Source: Membranipora membranacea (taxonomy: Eukaryota > Bryozoa > Gymnolaemata > Cheilostomatida > Membraniporidae). Taken from it: a DNA stretch of 64,000 bases. The translations under genes were made by a program, and so were the position numbers. Shown one piece after another: positions 21,001 through 36,000 of the stretch. Numbering within the stretch: position 1 is the first letter of the stretch; every line of letters begins with the position of its first letter. The notes under the pieces are model-generated. The model was not told the DNA's origin. It worked only from the letters and a program-made list of their open reading frames with translations, and did no database searches. The stretch is taken from assembly GCA_914767715.1 (NCBI GenBank), contig OU612074.1, positions 17,780,062 to 17,844,061 on the forward strand. Direction: 5' to 3'.

Positions 21001-24000
21001 GAATTGTATATACCTTCCAGTAGGAAAATTTTATTTCAGCATCCTTTTTAAGCCATACGTATGTAATAAGATTTTCTGTCAACATATGTGTGAAACATAC
21101 TTCAGCGTTCAGAAGTGTTACTAACTCTATTTTATTGGGTTTGCTAGTTGGTACTTTGTCGCGCTGGGCCAGCGCATCCATAATATTAACCCAAGTTAAC
21201 ATAAAGCTGACTAATTCTGACTTCTCTTTATAACATCAGGTCTGGAGAGTTTACACTTCACACTGAGAGGTTCTCTAGAAGGTACAGGAGCTGGTGTAAG
21301 AGACGCGACACTACGTAACAGTCTCACCATGGCTCTCTACCTTGCTACGGAGTATGTGGAGCTTCGGGAGGGGATATCTACTAAACCTACTACTGATCAG
21401 ATAGTGGCGGGAAAGAAAAAGGTATGTCGGTTAAAGTTACAACCAATCTCTGTCTGAATTCTGAGAATTAAAGTACGCTGTCTTCTTTGCTGGGCTGTTG
21501 TTCGGGCCAAGGAACCCGTAGACTGAATGACAAATACACATGCCAACTATTTTCTTCCTGTTAGGTAAAATTACTTGCAGCTTTTGTATGAGCACCTGTT
21601 GTATCAACTAATGGTATCAGTCATATTGTCAAACCACTTTTGCCGATTTACATTTCACAACCCATTGTTGGATCCTGATTTCAAACCAATAACAATCTTT
21701 TGAGCCTTGGCACTATACAATCTTGGAGTCTTAGGGCAAAGATTAGCTTCTCTTTATTGTGACAAGTTATCTGATTATGATATATTTAGAGAGGAAAGTC
21801 TAAGTCTGCAGCAGCCGATAACGATAATCTCTCACTAGACTGGAGTAGACAGAGACACAGGGTTATTAAGATGATAACTCAGCTCTTCAGTCTGCCTATT
21901 CAGAGATTGTGGGATCCTCCTATGGTAGAACAAAATCTCGTCAAGTAAGCTCTTATTTTTCTATATTTGCAAAGCTTTAGATAAAAGGATGCATTGCTGA
22001 CAGTAATCCCCTTGGATATAGTTGCCATACCATTTTTCAAGTTTAGTCTTGCTGTTCCTTAGTTTGCTTCCCTCACCAGATACGTGAATTACTTAACTTA
22101 CGCATGTAATAAAAACCTGAAACACACTTCTTCCTCTCCACCAAATATATGGTTGAATCTACTTTCCTTACTCTTGATTGGAGTTGTTTCATCCTTGTAA
22201 AATATAGGGCAACTCCAGTCACATGAAGGAAGTATAATATTTATTCAAATAGACCAGGGAGGTGGGGCATCCTCTCTGCATAGACATATAGTAACCTGCC
22301 CACCGTATTTCTGATGGTAGTATCAGTTTTTTTAAAGTTGTAGAGCGTCTGAATTTTCAAGTTTCATATTTTATATATTTACTATTAAAATTGCACTGAC
22401 AACTCGTACTGCTGTTATGAATATTTCTGGTAGCGAAATTGGTTTGGTAGAGCAGTAAGCACAGTTTTAGATCTCATCATAATGTTATATGTTGATAATA
22501 TATTGTGTATTCCTGTCTTACAGTTGTATATGTGACTCCTGTTTTAAACCTCACCATTTATATCATATGTATATTTTCTTGTTCACAGTTGCATAGGAAA
22601 CTGCTGTTTTAAGTTGTTACATAACCCAGACACAGCGAAGATGAAGGAAACTAAAGAGGATATATTCCGTCTGCTCGGTACTCTCATCAAGCGACACAAA
22701 TACAGTCTTAGTATGTCCCTTTATCTTCATATCTGGTATCATATAATAAATAGGAGGTAAAGTTTAGTTTGTCTAGTTTATGGTGACCCATCAAATGTCC
22801 TTAGTATGTAACATTTCCTTTTTGACGCATCTGATAAAAAGTAACAGTCAGAATATCTTATTCTTCTCTTTATTGTTCTATTACTGTAAATGTCTAATTT
22901 ATATTTGTATAAAATTAAAAATGTAAGATTTGTGGAAATTGAAAAAGTTAGTGGAAACACCTTGGTGGGAGCTTGCAGTGGCACCTTTACTTCTCAGTCT
23001 TCGGAAAGGGACAGAAACTTGGGATTTTAACAAACATTTCTATCCAACATTTATTCAACACTTTTAGCTTGGGTTTGTTTGAATTGGAGATGAAATGCCT
23101 AACACATCACTAGTGAAACCAGCAAGGATGGCTTTGTTTCGGCCCGCATGCAAAACTAGTTATATTAAAAATTAGTTTAAGCCCTACAGTGAACCTGTGA
23201 ATACTGTAAAATATGCATATATAATATATTCAGGGTATTTTTACAAGCTTGCTATCTACACATGTATGATATATACTATGTAGGCGCAGCTATCCAGACG
23301 ATGGAGTGTCTGAAGTTATTTGAGCACATGGCCTCTACTATGGCTGAATGTATGGCTGTCGTAGCTCGAGAGTTTGGAGTTCCTAAAACTACACAAGATG
23401 TGCTGAGGTATAGTTACAACATTGTTCTAGTTGTTTGTTAGTTAGTTTTGATGCTCTTAATTTCTAACCTTATCCTTCTTTACACCCGATGCCGGCATAA
23501 CTTACTGCATGCTAACCATATAAAAAGCTTTATCAGTGGGTGGTTTTAATCAAATAGACCCAACTTCAGCATTACTCTCCGGCTGAATTCTAGTAATACA
23601 TTTACTAGAGGAGTTCTGTGATATTAGGCATTTTCAATTTTCATCTGTGTCAAAATTATAGAGAGTAATGATTTGGCCTCTTCTTAGTTCAGTTTATGTT
23701 GATACTGATAATTTTCACTAGCTTATGCACGAACACAAGTTTTTAAGGTTGGGTAAATGTATTATTATCATTAAATTTAGCTATTATTTAGCTATTAATT
23801 AGCTATTATTTAGCTATTTCTAAGCTTTCTGAGAGGCGACCTTTTCCGAATACTCCTCTATGTCAGCCCTGTGTGTTTAATCACATTTTATCACTGACCA
23901 AGTGGGTCTTAAATGACCATATCACCAAGGAGAAATTCCCAAGCAACTATGCAGTTCTAGAAAGTCTCCAACCTTGTTGAGGCTAGGAGACTAGACGGTG

Positions 24001-27000
24001 GTAATATGTTAATATGATTCAACATGGTGCAGATGTCACTAAAGTGAAGGAAAGTGCGACTGTTTGGATTGAGCAGTGTGAACAAATATTTGCTCCTCAC
24101 ATGTCTGAATGTAGTCGGTATTGTATGTATGTATTTAAATGTTGTATTTATTGTAGAGAGATAAGCACACTGAGTAGTGAGTACCTACAGAGAGATAGCG
24201 CTGCCGCTCGATCTTACTCTACATTCCTACTGGAGGTATCTGATATGCTGCCGGATGTAGTCCTACCTGTTATATCTATACTACTACCCTTCCTAGAGAG
24301 TGATGTGAGTGTCATCTAATCTCATAACACATAGTAATAATACTGCAGCTGGCTGCTCAATTGCCCAAAGTTATCTAACTATCAGAGTCACTTGTGTATA
24401 TATGCATTTCTTGTGGTTGAGATACGCTAATGTTAATAAAACTGGCTGGTTTTCAAGTGTGTATGCAATATATGTAGCTGATGTTTATGCAATATCTGGA
24501 TATGTAGTGCAAAGCATTGTGAGGTCAAGCACTTGCCTAAATGGTTCTTTCAGCTAGTCTTTTGGTCAAATCAATTTATATCCAAGCAAGTTTGCTGAGT
24601 GATAACCTGTTATTGTTTGGTTTAAATATGAAGTTGACAGTGCCTCTGAATTTTACTCCATGTTATGAATGCTTAAACAGATTGAGGTAAGACACGACTA
24701 TAAATGATTATTCACATTTTGATTCCATGACTCCCTTCCCTTTACTTGTAACATTAAGTCATTCTTATGATCTATTCCCATGTCAGCCTCCGTCGATGCG
24801 TAACTCGATGCTGACAGCTCTTGGTAAGCTTGTTATGAATCTACTGACTGGTGATAATCTGGATCAGAATCATAAAAATATGAGAGAAGAATTCCTCGAT
24901 ATACTCTGTGAACATCTACATGACTGTAACGGCTTTGTCAGAGCTAAGGTATGTTAGAACATGACAGCTACTGTGATCAATACTCTAGAGGAATAAAATA
25001 TAGGCAGGAAAAATGTTTGCCATTTGGGACACACCTGAAATAGCTCAATTGAAGGCTAGCCTTCATTTATAGACTCCAACCTCAGCTAGCCAATATTGAG
25101 TGCTAGCTAACATTAAGTCATTAACTAACATTTACTCCTCTATGGTACATTACACACATCATCTGTGATAGTTGACTTTTCTTGAGCAGACATCAGTGGT
25201 CTAAAATCCTAACCACATGATTTAACCTCTGGGCTATTCAATCAGGTCACATATGATGTTAGGAGATCTTTAAACTTAAATTCCCAAAAAATATTAAATT
25301 TATACAAATTTTAACAACTAGTAAGTTGACCAGGGTCAAAAGACAAACTATGGAGAGCATATTTCGTCAACCAGTTAAAATGAACTCTAACTCAACACCA
25401 CCCTCTCTATATACTGATAATCTCTGATGTAGTGATCTCCACTGAGAGATAGTATTACTTGGTGTACGCTCGTAGTGGTGTAGTGGTTGGGGCATGTGCT
25501 AGTCAATCTTGGGTTGCTGGTTGGAATCCCAGTCACTACCCATGCTACTAACAGAGGTGAGCTCTCCATACTTGCTCACACTTATCTTGGACATGGTGTG
25601 CTAAACTGCTAGACAGCTGGAGTTGCTAATAAAAAGTTATTTACGTTTTACATTTACACATAGGCCCTGCAGACGCTGGCTGGACTAGTAGAAGCTCGTA
25701 CCCTTCCTGTATCACGTTATATAGAAGTCACAGAGCTTACTCAGGGCAGGCTGTTTGATAAACTCTCTAACGTTAGAAAGTACGCCATGCAGCTGATGAT
25801 TATCCTTATCAGTCATAACCCTTATGGAGCCAAGGTATGTTGGTTGGAAATGACAATTATATGGTACAGTAAAGGTATGCGTCTCAAGATATCCGTTATT
25901 GTGGTCAGCTAAGCTTCATGTAAGAATATTATCGAACGTAATAAAAGATGTTGTACATATCACGCCTAGGCAGCTTAACATTATACGCTTTGCTCAACCA
26001 GAAATAAAATTGAGTCACCAATTAGAATAAGCAGATGATCATGTCAATCATTGCGTATAGCTGGTTATAACTACTGTGATTTATGAGGCCATGATATCTT
26101 TGAGTTGCATTGTTTGAGCAATGATGGGACAACTCATATTTCTGTTTGTGTTTAAAAACTTACAGTAACTAGTAACTAGTAACTAGATTTGAGGAAAGAA
26201 CAATTTCCAACTACTATGTGCTCTTACTCGTAATTATACACCAGAGGTGGACGGACATGTTACCAGAGTATGTGCTTAATTTCTGATTGATTTTTGCAAT
26301 TATAGTAGTCAGTAGTTCTAAAAGCTCAACATTTTCTCTTGATACATATTGTAGCTATGTGAGAAGGAGTTGGTACATACATTAGAGACTGAGAGAGCTA
26401 AGCTACTAGAGCTGAGAGGTAAACTGGGCAGCACTGTGATGTCACGATCTGAAGCTGCCGCTCTCATAACTCCACAAGAGAACTGGACTGCTATGCTGCC
26501 AGAGGTATGTGCGGCTCAAACTTATACTGACCAGTCTTATCATTGCTACCCATTGACAATCTTAAAATACATATAGGTCATAAATCTGAAGATCCTTGAA
26601 TGAAAGGAACAAACTGTCCTGCCTGGAACTAACATATTCATGTCTCAAGGTTTTCTCCTTTTGCTGAAATAAAGTTTGGAGTCCTGAATACTGTCTTCTG
26701 AAAAGCCTAATGAGCGTAGCACAATGATGATGAAGGCTACACAAAAAAACACAACATTTTATTTGTTAAGCCGATGCAACTTGACATATTATTATGCAAA
26801 CCTGAACAGAGCTCCGTCCACAGAAAATCTCCACCATATATTGAGCCATGTCCACATCATAAATGATTTCTCTCCACAACAGATGGAGAAAGCTATAGAG
26901 GAATACTTTACTGAGATGGATAGCAGCTCAGCTGAGGTCGCCATGGATACAGAACAGGAAGAGAAGAGTCTGGATGATAGCGTTACGCTGGAGAGGTAGA

Positions 27001-30000
27001 TATCTTTCACCTTCAATAAACTTATCCACTCTAACAATTTGATTTTTTTTGTGCACCCTGACAACAATTTTTATGCAAGTTGAAAATGTTTAGTACCGTT
27101 TGTACCCAGAGCACCCGTGATTCTTTTTACTATCACATGGTGATATTGGATCTGGTAATAAACTGAAACTGAAACTAAATAAGAGCAAGAGAGAGAGCTT
27201 TCAGCCCTTTTTTGTTGTCTATGATCTGAGGTCTTTCATTGTGACCAATTTGTAACCCACTGAAACGTGATATGCTTGGAAACAATCTACATCGCAAAAT
27301 GAACAATAGACAGGAGCTATTGAGATAAACTTTTTTATCCATTTTTCTCTGTTTTAATCCTTTTTGGAAGAACTTACACTCATCGTGCAACAAATTTGAG
27401 CATTTAAAACATACTTTTTCTAATATGCTTGCAGTTTGAAGGCTAAGCTTGTCGCTCTGATCACCGAATGTAGACACAATGAAGCTATAAAACTGATCAT
27501 CTCATCACAACAAGGATTCCTCGGCACTGAGCTGGAGTTGTCTCCCTTAGATGATGAAAGGTAGGATTATTATCATGAAACCCTGGGATTCCCTCCGTTG
27601 AGGTTCCTTGGGGATTAGTTTTACAACACTTGTGCTATGGTTGGTGCAGCATCTTCCTCCTGGTTTACTTGAGTAGTTGGTGATGGCATTCTATCATCAA
27701 AATGATTTTTTTATATCTACATTGGCATGATTTTAATTTGATTGGAATGTTTTATAAAATCAGCCATCGAGAAAAACCTAAATTAAGAAAAAAATTCAAT
27801 CAAGAAGATGAAAATGCCAATGGAATGATTGGTAATTGAATGCCACCGCCAGTGTCCCAGGTAAAATGAAAGCACTCAAACTAACTTTGTGTGGTAGTTT
27901 TTAGTATTTGCTACCAGTCAGATTACCCACGACACCCATATCTGATAAATATTACCCATTTAAACTAATGTTACTTACATTGGAGCTTCTAGTTTTAAAA
28001 ATAATGAATTATAAATGAAGTGATGGCAAAACTTACTATTGGTCATTCAAGCACTGAGTTTCCTATTGAATATCTTGTGTCAATATCAATCCCTCAATTT
28101 TGGTTTGTTATTCCCATCTATGTGATCTATCACATGATCTCACCAAGACTTGAAGTTGTTTTTTTTTGGTATTTATGTCCTAGACAAATTACAATTTAGT
28201 TTACTAAAAAGACTCTGGTATTAGATTGTCATACTGACACCGTTTAAAACTTTGATACTTTGTGGGATAAAACTAAAAAGAAAAAGATTTGTCTCTATCT
28301 TTGGCATAGCGGAATAAATACATGAGGTATTGAAGCAGGAATTTAAAATATGGCGCTTAGCTGATAAAAAGTTGTTTGCAGTAATCTTCATTGTTGCATT
28401 GTGGGATTGCCGTTAACCAGCCCCTATATTCTCTGACAGCGATAACAGATGGAGTCGTGTACTGGAGAAGTTAGAGGAGATATTCACCACACAGCCACCT
28501 CTTGCTGACTCTGATGAGGAGACTAACGCTGCCGGCAGCGCAGAGGGATCAGAGGATAAACAACTCTACGGTAAACAGCAGATTGTCGTCAAATATCTCG
28601 AGGTATGATACGAAACAAATGTTCTTTGTTGTAGCTTTGTCATACAGCTACTCTTTTTGTTTTGGTGGTACCTCCAAAACAAACAAAGAGCCGCTCATTG
28701 CTTGCACAGTTTCTTTTGTGTGAGCAATGAAAACGGTTTGATGCGTCCTCAACATTTATTCCTCAAAATTTAAAAAAATAATCACAATACTCAAGGTTTC
28801 CTGCTAGCTCAACAGAAGTACAATAAATTGAATATGTTTATGTTATTATAATGGTCAAGGTTAATGAGAAACCATATGTTCAACAGTGTTGAAGAAAGTT
28901 GTTCTTCTGATGGGACAAGCAAGTTCATAATAGTATGGATGATGGTAAAGCTACATGCAGTTTCTGGTGTTGTTATATTTACCCATACTTGTTATGCTTT
29001 AGGAAACATATAGATTCTGTATGATAGTACAGAACACGATGCCGATGGTCTGTAAACTTCTCACATCTAAGGCAGCTTCCGATGTTGTCGAGTCTATCCA
29101 GTTTGTTATCAACAGTAAGTTTTACTTTCTTACTGAATGGTTTGTAACTCCTTCATGGTAAATATTTATAATTGTTCAAGTGCTTTTAACTCCGGTTGAG
29201 AACTTTAGCTATGGTACCCATTTCATTAGCAATGACATTATTTCTCAGAGAGAACGACATTGCTAATACCCCGACCACCACCACTAGAAGAATATTTTTA
29301 CCATTATAATCTCTCACGAAATTTCTCATGGATTGTTCTTCCTTGCATGAATCATCATTCACTGGGAAATATATTCCATGCAAGCCCAACTCTCTGTATC
29401 CTAGCTAGAAAGTTCAGGTAATTAACCCAAAAAATATTTCAAAAAAATTTCATAAATCTGATGGCTCGCAATGCTTTCTAAAACTTTCTCTACTGCAGCA
29501 TGGGAAGGCAACTCCCAAAAGCGTCTCAAAACTGTTAATATTGTAAAAACGACCGAAAATTGTCCCAGTATGAAATGTCCTCTATGTGATATTTTATACA
29601 CTATTTACAGCCGTACAGTTCGGAGTTACAGACGCTATGCATGGATTAGCTACTATGCTAAAGTTGATCTGGGTACAAGACGTGAATATCAAGTCTGCTG
29701 TAGTCCAGGCGTTCAGACAGCTATACCTCTACTCTGATGATACTGGTGAATGCAGGTAAATATACCAACATAATATACATTGAAAATAAATTTATCCTCA
29801 TAAAATACACATGATAATATATCTTCTTTTTTATTGTGGTATCATACTACTAAAGATCAGTAGAGAGGGGTTTTATATTTATAGTGCTAAAATTCGCTCT
29901 GGCTGCGTTGTGATAAGTTGTTAGAAGGAAAAGTTTCATGATTCATAATTTAACGTGAAAGTTTTTCGCTCACGATTTACGATATATATATCATTGTTAT

Positions 30001-33000
30001 ATATATATATATATTATGTATATTATCAACAAATTGGTATCAAACAATGACCCCAGAGGTTCTGTCAGATTCTCATCATGTCTAGATGTTTCCATATCTA
30101 CTCTTTGTTTCAGAGAGGCAGACAGAGTAGTACACAGTCTTGTAGCTCTCACGAAAGCCTTTGGTACAGTATTCGGATTACTGACTAGCTGGGAGGAGAT
30201 GGTCGCTGAGTTTGTCAGAAGTGATGACATCACCAGCAAGGTTAGTGGGACTAAACAATAATGATTAGTGTGTATTCTATCATAATCATATACAAAGTTC
30301 GTGTCCAGAGAAAAGAGTATTAGTACCGGTGATTGAGAGAGGATGAAAAATACCTCACATGAATGATTATAAAGCTTCAATCTCTACATGGGAAATAAAA
30401 TTAAATTACGATATGATTTTACATGATTGCTATTCTCTGGGATACTTGTACTTGGGAGACTGATACACCCATAAACATATAAATACTAATACTAAATATT
30501 AATTAGTATTTATATGTTTATGGATATACCCCACAAGATGAAAAATTTGTTGGATTTTTAACTTCAATGTTTTGCTTATCAAAAAGTTCAATATATACCA
30601 ACTCTGTCAAATTATGTTTCAGATTGAATCAATATAGTTTGTGAGAAATCGGCGTAGACCATCTAAACTTAATGAAATGAAACCCAATGAGACTAACAGT
30701 TTCTTTGTATCATTTAGGTGTTGCAGCTTTTATGGCAGACATTCACTATGAAGATCCCAAATACTTCAGAAGAGGATAGTAAGATAGCTGTCAAACTTCT
30801 GGCCATGACTGCTAGGTATGATGATGGAGGAGGTGCATTATTGAGTGGCCTGAGTGAATCATGTGCAGTTACCACATCAAACTATATAAATCAATTGGTT
30901 TCAAAATTCAGGAAATTATCAAGTCTTCAAATGCTCTACACAGAGAAAACGGAAAATTTTGTATCTTATTTATCGTTATATCAGTAATAACAATGTGTGG
31001 GAATGTTTACAACAATCCCACAATGCAGCGTTTATCCTTGACCCATGACTTTCAGGTAATTTTCATGAAATATATTGTCACTTACCCAATCTCACTTGGA
31101 ACTCTAGAGTAATGCGTTGTGTGCTACTCTTCCACCTGTCATTTCATATCAAACCTCATTAATAAGGTAAGTCTTGTTTATCTCAGAGCTCGACCAGCTA
31201 TCATATCCAGTAATATGGATACTCTACTATCTGAGGGACTTGGAGAGAGAGCTACCAGAGATCTGTTTATGGCCAGAGATGTCTGCTTTGCCCTACTCAC
31301 TCTCAACAACGCTGCATCTACTGTGAGTGAACACAACTTTTTCATAAGCTTAGCAGAGCTAACTATAAGCTTAGGTTTTTAGGTCAATGTCACACCAAAA
31401 TTAAGTTAAAGCTGTGTTTACGATAGCTTCCCAATCGCAGTGCGGTTCTCTCATCAATTGGCAAGTATGACATGGATCTCCTCAAACCAATACTGAAAGT
31501 CCATCATCCATCCATTAATTCTATATAGATACTAAAGATGACTAAATGAGACTGCAATCTCAGAAGTTTCAGCTTATGGGCTAATTATTAGGTGACAACT
31601 CTGAGATGGCATACTGAATAAGTATGTTTCAGACATATAAAATTCAATAACACTTTTAACTGTAGTGAAAGTGTCTTTGGGTACGTACCATAGTGATATC
31701 TTGAGAATTTTGTTTTGTAATTCATTCAATAGAAACCAGGAGAAGCAGCTAAGAAGTCACCTCGTCTAGAGTCAGATCATCAGTTGGTTACTACACTTAT
31801 CAGACTGCTCAGTGTGGGTGAGTTCTCCATCTTTCGCAGAATCTGATATGATGATTAACATTCAGCAAACCTGTTTAACTTGGCTCTAATCTCCAAGCTT
31901 TACGCTGGCAGTTACAGCGACTAGACAACCACTCATTGGAAAACGAAGTTAAAACCCGGGGCTCTCCATTACATGGGTGCAGCACCAACATGTACCTTTG
32001 CACCCACACATGTGTACCACAACCAAAAACAGAAAAACCGGTGTATTTGTGAAAAGGCCCCTGAAGCCCCAATACTTCCCATCCCTCCATAAGTTACTAA
32101 TTCTGCGAGAGCCCTGAAACCATCTCCCCTTATCCTCATAGCTACAATAGATTTTAATGTAAAAAACACCTCCAGTTGGCCTTATAGTATTAATGAGATC
32201 TGACTGTATTATGCAGGTATTGAGGACGTCGGTCAGTCAGGTTGGATACCTATGATGGAGCAGTCTATCAGAGTTATATATACACTATCAGAGACACCTG
32301 ATGTAACATGTGGTGATCTCATCAAGTCTGTATATCCTAAAGTACTGGTGACTGATGAGAAAGTTAACTTCACTCTACTTACCAGGTTTGTTATGATAAG
32401 CCGATGTACTGGCTCTGATCGGCTGGTGGGCAGGTCGAAGAGGGCCAATGCTTGGTCAGATGGTACCATCTGTACCTGCTGATATTATAGTGAATGTGAA
32501 AGTATATCGGTTTTACTTCCACTATATCTCAATAGGTACTTTCAATTACCTGGCATAGGGTCCCACTATATGTCCTTATGCTCCTTATAAATGATTAAGG
32601 CTTACCTACCTATAAATGTCCATGTTTTCTGTCGGTTTACATATTATACGGGGACATTTCGAGATCATGAGTCTGTATCTGATATAGGATCCAATGCATA
32701 TTATCTGGGATCTTTAGTGAAGTGAAAATTTGGCCTAGAAAAGTCATATGTTGTCTTCAATAAGTTTTCATGACTAATCAACAGATCAGTTACAAGTGTT
32801 GTAGAAACAATAATTTTGCATAATTTAATTTGATTCCGATAATTCTATTCCATTCCCTTATACTGAGTATGATGTGCTGACTGTATGATATACTATTATT
32901 AGGTTTGTGAGCCTGGTAGGACAGGTAGCACTCTGTCAGGTTACTTATCTGGAGGGTGATATTCTACAGGAGCTCAAACGTCGCAGGCAGCCTAATAAAG

Positions 33001-36000
33001 ATCTGGTGGGTGATTGAGTACAGAGCAGACTCTTATGAAATGCTGTTAATTATACAAAAAAAGTCCAAAATTAGTCAGCATTTCATATGTATCTTTTTGT
33101 GGTGGTCCTAGCGGGTATGAAGCTCATTTCGTGTAGGCTTATTTAGGTAGAGAGTTGCCCTCTTCGCAAAACTACATAACATGTCAATAAGGACAAACAA
33201 GTGCATAGGTTAAATTGAATCTACTGATGCTTATAAATTGTTCTCGCTATCAGTGTGGATGGCACCACTGATACTCCCCCCCCCCCCCACCTCAATGAGC
33301 AAGAAATAATTAACATAAAAACATCCATGTTCTTAAGTTTGCATGATCGTCATCACATTCTTATCATACAGACGTCTAACTCAACTGGCGGAGTGGATGA
33401 GCTAGGACAGACTACCAGTGATGACCTGGAGACTGAGGTCATTATGAAAGTCATTGAGATGGAGCTGCTACAAGGTAGATATCGTCCTGTACAATTAGAG
33501 ACAGCCAAGGCATGTCAATCGAAGGTGTTTGAACTTGACTACTCTACAGGATGAAATTTATCACTGCATATAACATTACGCTATTTAGCTAGCGGGGATA
33601 ACCTAAATATTGGAACTTAAAACAGCAAATTAACTCATATTTTAGCCTGTGAGATGAACAGCATTTGGCCAGGGGTCTTATTTTGAATTGCTAATGGAAT
33701 CATACTACCAGCTATCCCAGTCCGGTTTAAGCGCATAAGCTATATTATTTGGCTTTAGGACCTACCTGGGTTACTTGAAGTGGCATAACACACATACAAC
33801 TTCATTTTCTTCGATCGGAATCATTTCAGCGTTTACTTCGACCGTAAAACTTGTTTTTTCTTTATTTCAGAGAAGAATCTGCTCTACTGTTTCATGCCTC
33901 TCCTCTCACACATCATTGTCAACCAGAACTCTTATGATGATAAAGGTCTACAGGCAGCAGCTACACTCGCTATGGGCAAATATATGCTTATCAGGTAAAC
34001 ATTAGATAAAGTATAATCCAATTTGCAGGCAAACTGGATTATACTTTATCCAGGCAAAAATCAGTTAGCCAAGCTCAGTTGTATCGAGTGTCTGAGCGCA
34101 TCTAACAAATGTAATCTGTGCCAAATTTTAAGATCCTGAGACTCTCTAATCAATCTAGAGTAGGGCCTAGTCATTTATTCTCTGGAGGAGAAGTGCACCA
34201 TTTGCTCGGGCTTGAAATGGTTGAATTTATGATTAGCTCACAATAACTCAACCTCTCACCTTGGCTAGTGCAAACTAGCTAAACTAATTTCTAGCTGATA
34301 TGTTCTCTTATAGGGTACCTAGTAATTCTGTACGCTGTGAAACTCCACAACTACAATTTTCTAAATCTTATTTACAGCCCTACAGTGTGCAGACAGAACC
34401 TGCGGCTATACTTTACAGTGTTAGAGAAGTCACAGTATACAGAAGTAAAGTCTAACGCTATCATAGCTCTTAGTGATATGGTATTCAGATATCCTAATGA
34501 GCTGGAACCATGGACTCCTCATCTATATGCCAGGTATATCATCAGTTCTGCTAGGCATTTGTGATATTTCTGCGTTATTCATATTGAAACATTGTTTTTG
34601 TCATGTCAATGGGGAATAGCACAATAAGTATTGTATTGGTTAGAAATGCAACTTCATCTACAAAAATAGACGGATAAGGTTTGCAGTTTGACACTCCTCA
34701 TCTATATGCCAAGTGAACAATAATCTCCCCCTTATTACTACCAGACAGTTATGGTACTACATTTTGTGGCTTACTAGACCACTGACGTTTGTCAGGTATT
34801 TGTCATCTGTTTTGCTAGGCTTGACAAAAACTGAATCGGAATAGTCACCTTATCGCCAAAATCTTTGTTGTATAAAATTAGGAGTCGGCCTATTATTTCT
34901 AATTATTATGATTGTAGCAGTTTACTCACATCCTAAATATCACAATGCGACAAATGGGTCTGTCATATTTTGTGTATATATGCATATCGTTGCTTCTGTA
35001 GATTACGAGATGAATGCTCGACAGTAAGAAAGTGTACCCTGATGGTGATGACTAGACTTATACTGAACGATATGGTGAAGGTCAAAGGTCAAATAAGTGA
35101 GATCGCTGCCTGTCTGGTGGATAAAGAAGATCAGATAAAACAGCTGGCTGCACAATTCTTCTGTGAGCTCGCCAATAAGGTAAGTGACATTGATGTCAGC
35201 CAATCAGAGCTAGGATAAATTTGACCTAAGGTCAAGTCATTCAGTCAAGACGCAAGTCACGACTTATCTTTGTGATGTTGACTCGACTCGACTTACCTGA
35301 TAATAGCCATGACTTGTCTGAGCAAGAGTTGTAGTTTGACTCTTAGTCATTTTTTCCAGCTCTTCAAACAATTCTGTACCGTATTATAGCGTTGTGCAGC
35401 CTCTCAATGACTTGGGTATAGTTGTGTCGTAAGTCTCCAACATAAAGGGATTGAAAATAAACACGTATATACAAGCTCATAGTTGGTATGAATACTGTAG
35501 TTCTGATATGTCTCATTCAAAGAGTGAGTAAAAGCTGCAAAAAGGAAATCAAACACAGATTCTTTAACATGCCTAGAATCTGTCAATTAATTGTCTAAAT
35601 GAGGACAGATAACTCACTGAGTGAGTTCTCGGCTACCATTAGGCACTTATCATATGACTGCATTGTGATTGGTTTATTATCCGGCCTTAGCTGCCTAAAG
35701 TTGTTCCCCTTTCTAACGGACAGCTATATTTTGAGTAAAGCCTCTTTCTCATTGGATACTTATCCGAATGTCCTGTATATTGTGATTGGTTGTTCTTACA
35801 GGGTAGAGCGTTGTATAATGTGTTACTGGATATAGTGAGTCGTCTCTCAGATCCTGAAGTGGGCGTGTCCGAGGAGCAGTTCAGAGTTATATGTAACGAG
35901 CTCTTCAGTCACATGACTAACGATAAACAGTCTGAGAGCCTGATGGAGAGATTCGTACTCAGATTTAGGGCTACATCGTAAGTTACCTCAACTTGTGAAG

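Noticed and set aside
22524-22560. An upstream acceptor for NCAPD2 exon 8
   Set aside because: Reading from it meets an in-frame TGA almost at once; the downstream acceptor at 22588 keeps the conserved frame.
25472-25540. A functional tRNA gene
   Set aside because: The anticodon arm does not pair well and the B box is mutated, so a SINE or pseudogene is more likely.
31875-32169. Minus-strand frames in a relatively GC-rich NCAPD2 intron
   Set aside because: There are no recognisable domain, splice context or repeat ends; chance frames are likely.
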